Positions 16,870 through 26,308 of a stretch of DNA of 64,000 nucleotides are shown here, one piece after another (within the stretch, counting starts at the first letter, position 1; each line of letters starts with the position of its first letter). The stretch covers positions 1 through 64,000 of the forward strand of contig CADBEA010000008.1 of assembly GCA_902793635.1 (NCBI GenBank), written 5' to 3'. The notes below the pieces were generated by a model that saw nothing but the letters and a program-made list of their open reading frames with translations, made no database searches and was not told where the DNA came from. The translations under genes were made by a program, and so were the position numbers. Origin of the DNA: an uncultured Erysipelotrichaceae bacterium. GTDB taxonomy: Bacteria; Bacillota_I; Bacilli_A; Erysipelotrichales; Erysipelotrichaceae.

Positions 16870-17634
16870 TTATGGCTGACAGATTCTGATCACAAAGGAA
16901 GCTTTTACGTCCAGATGATCCAGACCGTCCAGTTTGCGGCGGTCTTTTTCTGAGGTGTGATAGAAATAGGGCGTCATCGCGAAAAGATCCATCAGACCTT
17001 CATGATCCAGATGCATGACTTCCGATATGCGGATCTCATCTTTGAGCGGCAGGCCGATTTCGTCGACCGTGTTTTCGTAAGGTTGCTCATAGAGAACCTG
17101 CTTCAGTTCAAACAGATGATCTTCGGCCGGAGTGACGGCGATGAAGATGCCGCCCGGTTTAAGAATGCGTATGATTTCCTCCTTCGCAATCGGTGCGAAA
17201 CAGGTCGTCACAATATCAGCGTTGCTGTCCGCAAAGGGCAGGGCGAAGATCGAAGCGACGGTATACGCGGTGGAAGGATCCGCCTTGGCGGCATGTTTCA
17301 GCGCGTCTTTGGAAAGGTCGAAGCCGTATTTGTCATCACCCGCCAGGGCAGCAGTGTAATAGCCTTCACCGCAGGCCAGATCGACAGTGACGGAATGATT
17401 ATACTGCTCACTCAATTGCCGCAGGTGCTCTTTGAGAAAGCTGTAGCAGCCGCGGTTCAGGAAACGGGTGCGGGCCGCGACACTTTCCTTGGAATCGCCA
17501 TGGCTGCCGCCGCGGGAAAGATAGAGATTCAGATATCCCTGTTTGGCATAATCAAAGGAATGACCGTTGGCACAGAGGGCGGAGCGGCCGTTTCTGATCA
17601 GTTCTTTCTGGCATACCGGACAACGTAAAAGCAT
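16870..17634 (-). CDS. RlmA-like rRNA (guanine-N1) methyltransferase
   Basis: 254 residues. An N-terminal zinc site (LLRCPVCQKEL and ALCANGHSFD, C-x2-C and C-x3-H) and GYLNLYLSRG are diagnostic for RlmA(I/II), which methylates G745 or G748 of 23S rRNA. The Rossmann domain has DLACGEGYYTAALAG, GFDLSKDALKHAAK and LKPGGIFIAVTPAEDHLFEL. In Gram-positives RlmA(II) can influence macrolide susceptibility; which base is modified here is not decidable. Frame opens at a GTG at 17652, but this lies upstream of the -10 box; the ATG used has no Shine-Dalgarno and lies at the predicted transcription start. Confidence 0.85.
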   Translation of the reverse strand: MLLRCPVCQKELIRNGRSALCANGHSFDYAKQGYLNLYLSRGGSHGDSKESVAARTRFLNRGCYSFLKEHLRQLSEQYNHSVTVDLACGEGYYTAALAGDDKYGFDLSKDALKHAAKADPSTAYTVASIFALPFADSNADIVTTCFAPIAKEEIIRILKPGGIFIAVTPAEDHLFELKQVLYEQPYENTVDEIGLPLKDEIRISEVMHLDHEGLMDLFAMTPYFYHTSEKDRRKLDGLDHLDVKASFVIRICQP

Positions 17635-17640
17635 ATGAAA

Positions 17641-17649
17641 AGTATACCA
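17641..17649 (-). promoter_or_regulatory. Extended -10 promoter, probable leaderless start
   Basis: TGG-TATACT on the minus strand ends 6 nt before the RlmA-like ATG; no Shine-Dalgarno. Confidence 0.55.
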
Positions 17650-17659
17650 CACAAAACGG

Positions 17660-17688
17660 TTGACTGGTAGTCAGTCGGTGGGTATGAT
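17660..17688 (+). promoter_or_regulatory. Promoter and TetR-type operator
   Basis: TTGACT, 17 bp, TATGAT for the TetR gene. The -35 is part of the palindrome TGACT-GGT-AGTCA (17661-17673), so the repressor probably regulates itself and perhaps the divergent RlmA-like gene, whose -10 ends 12 bp away. Confidence 0.65.
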
Positions 17689-17716
17689 GAAGGTATACAG
17701 AAGGAGGATTGACATC

Positions 17717-18283
17717 ATGCCTGAAAGCAAAGACAGTGAAGTGCGCAGAAATGAATTTGTCGATGCTGCTGAAAAACTGTTTCAGGAAAACGGCATTGTA
17801 GATACGACGATCAGTTCCATCGTCAAGGAAATGGATGTTGCCAAAGGACTCTTTTATTACTATTTCAAATCCAAGGATGACGTAATCGACGCGATCAGTG
17901 AAAAATACAATGAAGTATTCCGGGAAATGCTGAATGCGGCAATGGATCAGGATACTTACGAATCCAGACTGAAACAGTATGTGCATAATTCCGTACTCTC
18001 GTTCAGGGAACTGAACAACAAACTGCAGGGTAAAAACGGCGAAGTGGACCTGACCGCTCTGAGTTCCCGTTCCATTGACGACGCCAAGCAGGAAGCCATC
18101 CGCGCTCTTCAGGAACTCCTGGAAGAGGGCAACACGATCGGTGAACTGACAATTACCCATGCCAGATATTACGCCAACATACTGGTCAGCGGCATCGTCG
18201 AACTGATCGCGGAAAACGAAGCGACTGACGATGAAATCGAATTCATCGTTTACGATCTGATTGAAAGGGCAGGTAAAGACTGA
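17717..18283 (+). CDS. TetR/AcrR-family regulator
   Basis: 188 residues. Residues about 10-55 form the TetR HTH (FVDAAEKLFQENGIVDTTIS, then VAKGLFYYYFKSKDDVIDAI, the recognition helix being VAKGLFYYYF). The C-terminal helical ligand/dimer domain shows no family-specific motif, so the inducer is unknown. The start has AGAAGGAGG 9 nt upstream; the longer frame to 17660 would include the promoter. Followed one base later by a coiled-coil protein gene, with which it forms an operon. Confidence 0.88.
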   Translation: MPESKDSEVRRNEFVDAAEKLFQENGIVDTTISSIVKEMDVAKGLFYYYFKSKDDVIDAISEKYNEVFREMLNAAMDQDTYESRLKQYVHNSVLSFRELNNKLQGKNGEVDLTALSSRSIDDAKQEAIRALQELLEEGNTIGELTITHARYYANILVSGIVELIAENEATDDEIEFIVYDLIERAGKD

Positions 18284-18284
18284 A

Positions 18285-18629
18285 ATGAGTGAAGATCTGA
18301 ACAAGAAAATAAATGAACTGACACAGAATATCAGCAAGATCGTCGAGGACGGCAGTAAAACCGTGATGGACACGATCAGCACCACCGGCAAAAAGGTCAT
18401 GGACACCTTTGACCTGGAAAAGAAAAAGGCGGAGATCCGTTCCGAGATCGGCCATAATTCCCGTGATCTCAGCAAAGCGTATGAGAAACTGGGCCGTGAT
18501 TATTACACAGCCAAGATGGCCGGCCACGATCTCAGTTCCAACAACGAAACATTCAGCCTGATCCGTTCCAAGGAAAAAGTCATTGAACTGCTCAACGAGA
18601 AACTGGATCTGCTGGAAAAGGAAAATTAA
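18285..18629 (+). CDS. Small coiled-coil protein of unknown function
   Basis: 114 residues, highly charged, heptad-rich from about residue 45 on (DLEKKKAEIRSEIGHNSRDL, SKEKVIELLNEKLDLLEKEN). No membrane segment, signal peptide or catalytic motif. The middle (DLSKAYEKLGRDYYTAKM) resembles small DUF-type zinc-less relatives that often precede zinc-ribbon domains, but no cysteines are present. One base separates it from the TetR stop, and the only plausible ribosome site is GAAAGGGCAGG inside the TetR gene, so it is co-translated with the regulator and is the most direct candidate for its function. Confidence 0.7.
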   Translation: MSEDLNKKINELTQNISKIVEDGSKTVMDTISTTGKKVMDTFDLEKKKAEIRSEIGHNSRDLSKAYEKLGRDYYTAKMAGHDLSSNNETFSLIRSKEKVIELLNEKLDLLEKEN

Positions 18630-18649
18630 GCAGGAATTAAGAAACTGAA

Positions 18650-18670
18650 GCAGGTATAACCTGCTTTTTT
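18650..18670 (+). terminator. Rho-independent terminator
   Basis: GCAGGT-ATA-ACCTGC followed by six T. Confidence 0.85.
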
Positions 18671-18724
18671 ATCTTCAGTCATGCTATGATATATGATGAA
18701 TCTGTTCATTACAGGGGTAGAAAT

Positions 18725-19801
18725 ATGGTGAAATGGTTATTGAGGGTACTGAGGAATCTGCTGATCTTCATTGTCGTGATGGCAGTCATCATACTTGTGG
18801 GTTTGTGGCTGCTGGTTACCAAAACGGCATATTATCCGGAAGATTTCGAGGAAATAGAAACCAGCGGACGTTCGGAGACGGTCATCTCGCCGGGACAGTC
18901 GCTGACACTGCTGACATGGAACATCGGCAACGGCGCCAACGGCAGTGACGCGGAATACATTCTTGACGGCGGTCAGTCGGTACTGGCAACCACAGAAGAC
19001 AGAGTCAAGGAAAACACCGCGGCGATCATTGCGAAACTGAAAGAAACCGATCCGAATATCATTCTTCTGCAGCAGGTGGATTTCAATTCAACCCGCAGTT
19101 ACTACTATGACGAAACAAAGGCGATCAGTGATGCCTTTGAGGAAACGGAAAGCGCGTTTGCCCTGGATCAGAAAGCACATCTCGTGCCGTATCCATGGCC
19201 GATGATCGGCAAGATCAAGGGCGGTTCCCTGACGCTTTCCCGCATCAACAGCCTTGGCGCGGAACGCATTGCTCTGCCGGCAACAGCGAAGAAACCGGAC
19301 AACCTGTTCACGGTACGTCCATGCATGCTGGTAACGAGATATCCGATCTACGGTGTTGAGCAGCAGCTGGTCATCATCAATATCCGTCTGATGACATATG
19401 ATGATCCGACGGAAGTACGCACCCAGATGACGATGCTTCGTGACTTCATGAAAACGGAATACGAAAAAGGCAACTTTGTCATTGCCTGCGGAGACTTCCA
19501 TCAGTCATTCGCAACCGAAGAGAACAGCTTCCCGATCGTGGAAGGCAGATGGCAGGCGGAACCGTTCGCATCCGATCTCTTTGAAGAAGGCTGGCACTGG
19601 GGAAGTGCCGGCGGCGGCATACCGACGGAAAGATCTCTGAATCTTCCTTACAAGGAAGGCACAAGAGAACAGATCCAGTTCAGTCTGACGGATGGCTATG
19701 TCACGACACCGAACATTGGCGTCAGCAGCGCGGAAGCAATCGACATGCAGTTTGTACCATCCGATCACAATCCGATCCTGCTGCGTATCACACTGCAGTA
19801 A
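18725..19801 (+). CDS. Membrane-anchored EEP-fold protein with altered active site
   Basis: 358 residues. Residues 7-32 are an uncleaved signal anchor, so the domain faces outward. The rest has the endonuclease/exonuclease/phosphatase fold as seen in a Firmicute family of this length: TLLTWNIGNG (N66), NIILLQQVDFNSTRSY, LVIINIRLMTYDD, FVIACGDFHQSF and PSDHNPI (D347, H348). Compared with the family pattern as I know it, key positions are changed: LQEVD is LQQVD (Q117), NLHL is NIRL (R220) and GDFN is GDFH (H258). It may be a pseudoenzyme or have altered specificity. The start has AGGGG 8 nt upstream; the longer frame adds unrelated residues. Confidence 0.75.
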   Translation: MVKWLLRVLRNLLIFIVVMAVIILVGLWLLVTKTAYYPEDFEEIETSGRSETVISPGQSLTLLTWNIGNGANGSDAEYILDGGQSVLATTEDRVKENTAAIIAKLKETDPNIILLQQVDFNSTRSYYYDETKAISDAFEETESAFALDQKAHLVPYPWPMIGKIKGGSLTLSRINSLGAERIALPATAKKPDNLFTVRPCMLVTRYPIYGVEQQLVIINIRLMTYDDPTEVRTQMTMLRDFMKTEYEKGNFVIACGDFHQSFATEENSFPIVEGRWQAEPFASDLFEEGWHWGSAGGGIPTERSLNLPYKEGTREQIQFSLTDGYVTTPNIGVSSAEAIDMQFVPSDHNPILLRITLQ

Positions 19802-19816
19802 TCAGTTATGACAATA

Positions 19817-19846
19817 CAGGGATGCCGGCGGCATCCCTGCGCTTTT
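19817..19846 (+). terminator. Strong hairpin, likely terminator or partial attenuator
   Basis: Perfect 10-bp stem CAGGGATGCC-GGC-GGCATCCCTG followed by CGCTTTTG. The T-run is short, so read-through into the acetyltransferase gene is possible. Confidence 0.6.
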
Positions 19847-19865
19847 GAAAAGGAGGAAGGCGGAA

Positions 19866-20393
19866 ATGGAAGATTTCAGAAACAGGTTCCTGTTCAGGGA
19901 CATCCGGGCTGATGAAGCGGAACAGGCAGCGGAAATGGAACAGATCTGCTTTCCGCCGCATGAGGCATGCAAACCGGAAGTCATGCGGCAGCGGGTCTTA
20001 CTGACACCGGATATGTTCCTGGTCGCGGAAGATGTCACACTTGGCAGTCTGGCCGGTCTCATCAACGGCATGCCGACATCCGCACCGGCTTTTTCCGACG
20101 ACGCCTTTACCGGTTTTGACCTGTATGATCCCTGCGGTGAGCGAATGTTCCTGGCCGGGGTTGAAGTCCTGCCTGCCTACCGGCATATCGGTCTGGCCCA
20201 TGCCATGATGAAAGAACTGGCCAGACGGGAAAAAAAGAAAGGCCGCAGGGAGATCCTGCTGACCTGTCTGCCGGAAAAACTCACGTTTTATGAAGAAATG
20301 GGATTTGAAAACCGCGGAATTTCCTCTTCCAGCTGGGGCGGGGAAGTATGGTATGAAATGACCATGGATCTGCAGAAAGAAGAGGATGCCTGA
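19866..20393 (+). CDS. GNAT-family N-acetyltransferase
   Basis: 175 residues. The acetyl-CoA binding segment GVEVLPAYRHIGLAHAMMKE (a variant of Q/RxxGxG/A) is near residue 100, preceded by the beta-4 strand and followed by ILLTCLPEKLTFYEEMGF, the typical GNAT end. It transfers an acetyl group from acetyl-CoA to an amine; substrate unknown. AAAGGAGGAAGGCGG provides the ribosome site, and the ATG chosen starts the conserved part. Overlaps the YdcF gene by one base. Confidence 0.85.
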   Translation: MEDFRNRFLFRDIRADEAEQAAEMEQICFPPHEACKPEVMRQRVLLTPDMFLVAEDVTLGSLAGLINGMPTSAPAFSDDAFTGFDLYDPCGERMFLAGVEVLPAYRHIGLAHAMMKELARREKKKGRREILLTCLPEKLTFYEEMGFENRGISSSSWGGEVWYEMTMDLQKEEDA

Positions 20394-21133
20394 TGGCTGT
20401 GTGGATCCTGTATCTGCTGGCCGGGGTGACACTCCTGTATGCCGTGTTCCTGAGTGATCCGGCCATGGGTTCACCGTTCTTCGCGGTCTGGTATGCCATC
20501 AGCGCGCTGCTTTTCGGCTGTGCCTGGCTGAGCAGTCATGATATGTGGGGCATCATTCCCGACTGGCTGCTGACCTGCGCCATCATTGTCCTGGTGATCC
20601 TTGTGATCCTGCTTGGCGCTGCCGGTCTGACGATTCTGTCCGCTTTCCATCTGAAGGCACCGGCAGATCTTGATGTCCTGATCGTTCTCGGCGCGCTTGT
20701 TTATCGAAGCGGACCGAGCAAGGTCCTGCAGTACCGGCTCGATGCGGCAGCTGCTTATCTGCGTGACAATCCGCGCACCCGCTGTATCGTCAGCGGCGGC
20801 CAGGGCAGCAATGAACCATGTCCGGAAGGGGAAGTCATGAAAGCCTATCTGGTTGGCAAGGGCATTGAAGAAGAGCGGATCACGATGGAAAACAGATCCT
20901 GCAGCACGGTGGAAAACATCCGCTTCAGCATGGAATTCTGTGATCCCAAAAAGGACAGGGTGGCCATTGTCACCAACGACTTCCATCTCTGGCGCGGCAT
21001 GGCACTGGCCCGGAAGGCGGGCTTTAAGGACGTATACGGCATCAGCGGCCGTTCCCGCGTCATTTACCTGCCGAACAATTTCCTGCGTGAATGCTGTGCG
21101 CTGATCAAGGATTATCTATTCCGGAATATATAA
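20393..21133 (+). CDS. YdcF/SanA-like (DUF218) membrane protein
   Basis: 246 residues: three membrane helices in the first 85 residues (VWILYLLAGVTLLYAV, then a helix near 28-45, then CAIIVLVILVILLGAAGLTI), then a DUF218 domain: DVLIVLGALVYRSGPSKVL, RCIVSGGQGSNEPCPEG, EERITMENRSCSTVENI, VAIVTNDFHLWRGMALARKAG. The family includes SanA and ElyC, which affect envelope integrity and lipid carrier metabolism in E. coli; the chemical reaction is not settled. Translationally coupled to the GNAT gene (TGATG). Confidence 0.88.
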   Translation: MAVWILYLLAGVTLLYAVFLSDPAMGSPFFAVWYAISALLFGCAWLSSHDMWGIIPDWLLTCAIIVLVILVILLGAAGLTILSAFHLKAPADLDVLIVLGALVYRSGPSKVLQYRLDAAAAYLRDNPRTRCIVSGGQGSNEPCPEGEVMKAYLVGKGIEEERITMENRSCSTVENIRFSMEFCDPKKDRVAIVTNDFHLWRGMALARKAGFKDVYGISGRSRVIYLPNNFLRECCALIKDYLFRNI

Positions 21134-21137
21134 ACAA

Positions 21138-21170
21138 AGCTCCGTGCTGCAATGCACAGAGCTGTTTTTC
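21138..21170. terminator. Bidirectional terminator between convergent genes
   Basis: AGCTCCGTGC, loop, GCACAGAGCT followed by GTTTTTC on the plus strand; the matching A-rich side serves the minus-strand gene that ends at 21172. Confidence 0.7.
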
Positions 21171-21171
21171 T

Positions 21172-22032
21172 TTAATGGAGATCTTCCTGGCTCAAAAGCA
21201 GGGTGATATCCGATATCCGGCTGTCCCTGACCTGGAAGGAGAGGTTGTAATACTCATAACCGCTGTCGGATGGTGCGTCATTGACGATGCGGTATTCCTC
21301 CATGTCACTGTAGGTATAGGTGCCGATATCATAGCCATAGTCCTCCAGGTCTTCCAGGAAGTAGTACTCGCTGTTGCCCGGCGAATACCAGTCACTGATC
21401 GTCAGGTTATAGGAGCTGGAAGAGATGCCGATGATGACAGATTCGGAAAGCGGGACAGTGCTGCCGTCCGGTGATACGACCAGAAGAACAGTATCGGTAT
21501 CGCCCCATTCATTCTGCAGAAGCACTCTGACTGGTTCGGCGCCGACTTCCGTGATTTCCTCACTGAAGGCGTCTTTTTTGATCGAGTATTCCTTCAGATC
21601 AAAGTCCGCGAAGGAAACCGGCAGCCGATAGTACTGATCGTTGAAGACAAACTCCGGAGTCCGGAAGCCGCGGCCAAGAGAACTGTAGGCAGCATCGACA
21701 TCATCATAGTCATAATCGTCATCATATGTGTATGGTTCAACGTAGTAATCATCCTGCGCGCTGTCCGAGATTCTCATGAAAGCTCCGACCGCGCCGGCTG
21801 TCAGCAGTGTCACGCCGACCAGCGTGCCGATGATCACACCTTTGGCCGTACGCTTTCTTTTTTTCTCATTGCTGTAATGATCGAGGTCCTGTTCGACCCG
21901 GTAGCTGAGGCCGTTTTCGTCCTCCTCCGGTTCTGTCTGACCTTCCTCATCAAGCGAGTTCATGTAGTCATTCCAGAGATCCTGGCGGTAGGGATCTTTC
22001 AGCTGATCCTCATCATACTGTTTCTTTTCCAT
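21172..22032 (-). CDS. Membrane-anchored protein with acidic/Tyr-rich linker, unknown function
   Basis: 286 residues. A charged cytoplasmic N-terminus of about 60 residues ([15 protein letters not shown]...) ends in KKRKRTAKG, followed by one membrane helix (VIIGTLVGVTLLTAGAVGAF). Outside lies a striking Asp/Tyr run (DDYYVEPYTYDDDYDYDD) and a ~180-residue beta-rich domain (PEFVFNDQYYRLPVSFADFD...) that I do not recognise. Frame is open to 22122 but GGAGG 7 nt before the ATG at 22032 decides the start. Its first 20 nt overlap the queH 3' end, so it is the last gene of the tgt-queA-queH transcript, although nothing links it to queuosine. Confidence 0.7.
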   Translation of the reverse strand: MEKKQYDEDQLKDPYRQDLWNDYMNSLDEEGQTEPEEDENGLSYRVEQDLDHYSNEKKRKRTAKGVIIGTLVGVTLLTAGAVGAFMRISDSAQDDYYVEPYTYDDDYDYDDVDAAYSSLGRGFRTPEFVFNDQYYRLPVSFADFDLKEYSIKKDAFSEEITEVGAEPVRVLLQNEWGDTDTVLLVVSPDGSTVPLSESVIIGISSSSYNLTISDWYSPGNSEYYFLEDLEDYGYDIGTYTYSDMEEYRIVNDAPSDSGYEYYNLSFQVRDSRISDITLLLSQEDLH

Positions 22033-22720
22033 TGTCTGCCTCCGTCTGTTTCTGTTTCTGACGGGCCGCATAGGAATAAATGCAGCCGCAGTAATCCTGC
22101 CGGTAAAGATCATAGGCATCACAGATGGCGTTTGCTTTTTTCTGGCCGTCTGCTTTTTTGAAATCCGAGCAGAAGTATTTCGTATGGGTGTATTTCTCCT
22201 GCAGTTTCAGACCGATCCTGTTCAGGATCTGGGAATCCTTCTGACGGGAGAAGGTCATGACGGTAGTGAAATAGTCATAGCCGTTCTCATCAGCGTAGCG
22301 GAAACATTCGTCCATCCGTTTTTCGTAGCAGGCGAAGCACCGCTTCCATCCTTCCGGATCGTCTTTTCTTTCCTGCAGGGAAAGATTGTAGGTCGCATTG
22401 TCATAGGGCATGACAATCAATTTGATCCTGTCATTCCATCTTTCCTTCAGATACCGCTTCAGTTCGGAAAGCCGCAGGTCGTATTCTTCGGAAGGATAGA
22501 TGTTGGAGTTGTTATAGATCAGTGTCACGTCGAATACATCGCTGAGAAAGTCCATCGGCCAGCAGGCGCAGACCACACAGCAGGCATGCAGGAGGATCGA
22601 AGGTCTTTTCTTTTCCTGCTGCAGCCGGGCCATTTCCTTTACGGCCTGCTGGTGGTAGTTGACCTTGTCGGAAGACTTCCGGCCCCGGATATAGGCAATG
22701 TATTCTTCTCTGTCATTCAT
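22013..22720 (-). CDS. queH: Epoxyqueuosine reductase QueH
   Basis: 235 residues, QueH family (formerly DUF208), which performs the last step of queuosine synthesis, epoxyQ to Q in tRNA, and replaces the cobalamin-dependent QueG. Cysteine ligands: [12 protein letters not shown] near residue 45, [13 protein letters not shown] near 125 and DYCGCIYS near the C-terminus. The first is usually CCAPC; here it is CCVVC, with all cysteines kept. It overlaps queA by 8 nt. Absence of queG in this cluster fits an anaerobe that does not rely on B12 for this step. Confidence 0.9.
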   Translation of the reverse strand: MNDREEYIAYIRGRKSSDKVNYHQQAVKEMARLQQEKKRPSILLHACCVVCACWPMDFLSDVFDVTLIYNNSNIYPSEEYDLRLSELKRYLKERWNDRIKLIVMPYDNATYNLSLQERKDDPEGWKRCFACYEKRMDECFRYADENGYDYFTTVMTFSRQKDSQILNRIGLKLQEKYTHTKYFCSDFKKADGQKKANAICDAYDLYRQDYCGCIYSYAARQKQKQTEADNGKETV

Positions 22721-23752
22721 TTGTTATCAGCATGCAGTCACCGAAGGAGAAGAAGCGGTATTTCTCTTCGACCGCATGACGGTAGGCTTCGAAAGTGAAA
22801 TCATAGCCGGCAAATGAAGCAATCATCATGATCAGTGTCGACTTCGGCAGATGGAAGTTTGTTAACATGCCGTCGATCGTATGCCATTCATAGCCGGGAT
22901 AGATAAACAGTTTTGTTTCACCGGAACATGCCCGGAATTCATTGAACCGGTTCCATACCGATTCCAGAGTCCTGACCGATGTCGTGCCAACGGCGAAGAT
23001 CCGTCTGCCTTCCGCTTTGGCCTGATTCAGGATGGCCGCTGTTTCTTCAGACATTTCATATACTTCGGCGTGCATTTCATGCTCGGCGATATTCTCGGTG
23101 TCCATCGGCCGGAAAGTGCCAAGGCCGACGTGCAGGGTGACATCGGCAATGATGACACCTTTTTCCCGCAGCTTCGCGAAGATCTCGGGAGTGAAATGCA
23201 GACCGGCTGTCGGAGCGGCGGCAGAACCGCGCACCTTGGCGTAAACCGTCTGATAGCGCTCGGGATCGTCCAGTTTTTCGCGGATATACGGCGGCAGGGG
23301 AACGTTGCCGAGTTCGTCGAGGATCTCATTGAAGATACCGTCATACAGCATCTGCATTTTTCTGAGACCTTTTTCACCGACTTCCGTGCAGCACGCTCTC
23401 AGTCTGCCGTCATGGAAGGAGACGACGGTGCCGGGCTTGACGACCTTGGCATTGCCGACCAGGCATTCCCAGACATCATTTTCTTCCTGACGAAGCAGCA
23501 GAAGCTCGACATGGGCACCGGTCTCTTCCTTGGTGCCGAAGAGTCTGGCCGGGATGACCCGTGTGTTGTTGCGGACCAGCACGTCACCTTCCCGGAGATA
23601 GGAAACGATATCGTAAAAGTGACGGTCTTCATATGTATTTGTATTGCGGTGCAGCACCAGCATGCGTGATGCCGTACGGTCTTTCAAAGGCGTCTGGGCG
23701 ATCAGCTCTTTGGGCAGCTCATAATCAAAATCACTTGTTTTTGTATATTTCA

Positions 23753-23753
<1 letters not shown>
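22713..23753 (-). CDS. queA: tRNA ribosyltransferase-isomerase QueA
   Basis: 346 residues, full length. Starts [18 protein letters not shown], followed by [62 protein letters not shown] and [11 protein letters not shown], all QueA signatures. It moves the ribosyl moiety of SAM to preQ1 at position 34 of tRNA to give epoxyqueuosine. Starts one base inside the tgt stop and overlaps queH, consistent with a single operon. Confidence 0.96.
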
Positions 23754-24937
<1,184 letters not shown>

Positions 24938-24947
24938 TTACGGAACA

Positions 24948-24956
24948 TGTTATAAT
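24948..24956 (+). promoter_or_regulatory. Extended -10 promoter, probable leaderless start
   Basis: TGT-TATAAT, a perfect -10 with TG extension, ends 6 nt before the ATG at 24963; no Shine-Dalgarno is possible. Confidence 0.65.
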
Positions 24957-24962
24957 ACGTTT

Positions 24963-25418
24963 ATGAGATCCCAGGTCATCCGCATCCGCAATCTGCCTGC
25001 CGATGTTATCGTCCGTCATTCGGTTCATGTCAAACCGACGATACTGATGGTTGTTTTTCTGCTGGTCGGGGTAGTGATGCTGTTTATGAAGCCGTATCTG
25101 CTGATGGCGGCGATGACCATGATCCTGCTGGCGCTGTTTTCCCTGTTTATCATGCCGGACAGGAAACTCTGTGATTTTACCGATGACTATCTGGTTCTTT
25201 ACAACCAGTCCGACCGCAGCCGCTGCTATATGGTTTTCTGGGATGATATCGTATCCTGGCACTATGAGTGGCACGCGTCCTATGACCAGCTGGTCATCAT
25301 GCTGAGTGACGGCAGCACCCAGATGCAGGAAATGTATTCACGCCTGAGCATCCAGTATCATATGAATCAGTATGCCAAAGGCAAGGAAGTCAAAAACAAC
25401 GGAATCAAGAGGATGTGA
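24963..25418 (+). CDS. Small two-helix membrane protein, unknown function
   Basis: 151 residues. Two adjacent membrane helices (residues about 28-65: LMVVFLLVGVVMLFMKPYLL and MAAMTMILLALFSLFIM) are followed by a ~85-residue cytoplasmic domain of PH-like character (LVLYNQSDRSRCYMVFWDDI, VSWHYEWHASYDQLVIML). I do not recognise a named family. The frame is open upstream to 24699 across the tgt start and promoter, which is not credible; the start follows the -10 box directly. It ends one base before the SmtB-like regulator gene, so the two are co-transcribed with the exonuclease gene after them. Confidence 0.7.
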   Translation: MRSQVIRIRNLPADVIVRHSVHVKPTILMVVFLLVGVVMLFMKPYLLMAAMTMILLALFSLFIMPDRKLCDFTDDYLVLYNQSDRSRCYMVFWDDIVSWHYEWHASYDQLVIMLSDGSTQMQEMYSRLSIQYHMNQYAKGKEVKNNGIKRM

Positions 25419-25419
25419 C

Positions 25420-25749
25420 ATGAAACTGATCGACCCGGAAGCTGTACAGCTGTGCCGCAGTGCCATGCTGTGTGAAAATGATTATGACGATATGAGCCAG
25501 ATCTTTGATATGTTCGGTGACAGTACGAGACTGAAGATCATGAGCGCGCTTTTTACGCATGAACTCTGTGTTTCGGATCTTTCGGCACTGCTGGAAATGA
25601 GCACCAGCGCCGTCAGTCACCAGCTCGCCTCACTGAAGAAGACAAAACTTGTGCGCACCCGCAAGATCGGCAAGAATGTTTACTATTCCATGGCGGATGA
25701 ACATATTGAAAACATCTACCGGATGGCTTACGAGCATATCAGGGAATAA
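25420..25749 (+). CDS. ArsR/SmtB-family regulator with alpha-5 metal site
   Basis: 109 residues, winged helix: FGDSTRLKIMSALFTHELCVSDL, then STSAVSHQLASLKK as recognition helix, and VRTRKIGKNVYYSM as wing. The last helix reads DEHIENIYRMAYEHIRE, giving D-x-H-x10-H-x2-E, the same spacing as the zinc-sensing alpha-5 site of SmtB (D104, H106, H117, E120). The alpha-3 ELCVCDL site has Ser for the second Cys, so zinc or cobalt sensing through alpha-5 is more likely than Cd/Pb sensing. Its target is unknown: no metal transporter adjoins it. Confidence 0.85.
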   Translation: MKLIDPEAVQLCRSAMLCENDYDDMSQIFDMFGDSTRLKIMSALFTHELCVSDLSALLEMSTSAVSHQLASLKKTKLVRTRKIGKNVYYSMADEHIENIYRMAYEHIRE

Positions 25750-26306
25750 TGAAGATCTGTGCCATCGATTTTGAAACCGCCAACCGTTCCATGGCCAGTG
25801 TCTGTGCCGTCGGCATCAGTACCATGGAAGACGGAGCTGTCGCTGAAAGTTATTATTCACTGATCCGGCCGGAAAAGGATATCGGCTATTTCTCGCCGAT
25901 GAACATCGCCGTGCACGGCATCCGTCCGGCAGATGTCAAAGACGCGCCTGATTTCCGGACTGTGTACAGGGAGATGCGGCCGTTTCTGGAAGACGCCGTC
26001 GTTGTGGCCCATAATGCCCGCTTTGACATGAGCTGTCTGCGTGCGGCATGCCTGCATAACGGTCTGCCGGTGCCGCATCTGGAATACTTTGACAGTGTCG
26101 CGCTTTCCCGCCGTGTTTTTCCCCAGCTGGAACATCACAGGCTCAACGACATGTGTGATTATCTGCATGTCGAACTCGAACACCACAACGCGCTGAGCGA
26201 TTCTTACGGGTGCCTGATGATCGTTGTCCACGTAATGAATCTGACCGGCATCTATGACATCCATGAACTGCTGTCAGCCTGCCGTACTAAAACTTTTACA
26301 TTGTAA
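25749..26306 (+). CDS. DnaQ-like 3'-5' exonuclease
   Basis: 185 residues, DEDDh exonuclease: MKICAIDFETANRSM (Asp, Glu), the second motif VVAHNARFDMSCL (Asp) and the third around HHNALSDSYGC (His, Asp). Small stand-alone proteins of this type trim DNA or RNA 3' ends; not a polymerase domain. The start overlaps the SmtB-like stop by one base (TAATG). After the stop begins a dyad-symmetric region that holds the next promoter. Confidence 0.85.
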   Translation: MKICAIDFETANRSMASVCAVGISTMEDGAVAESYYSLIRPEKDIGYFSPMNIAVHGIRPADVKDAPDFRTVYREMRPFLEDAVVVAHNARFDMSCLRAACLHNGLPVPHLEYFDSVALSRRVFPQLEHHRLNDMCDYLHVELEHHNALSDSYGCLMIVVHVMNLTGIYDIHELLSACRTKTFTL

Positions 26307-26308
26307 TG

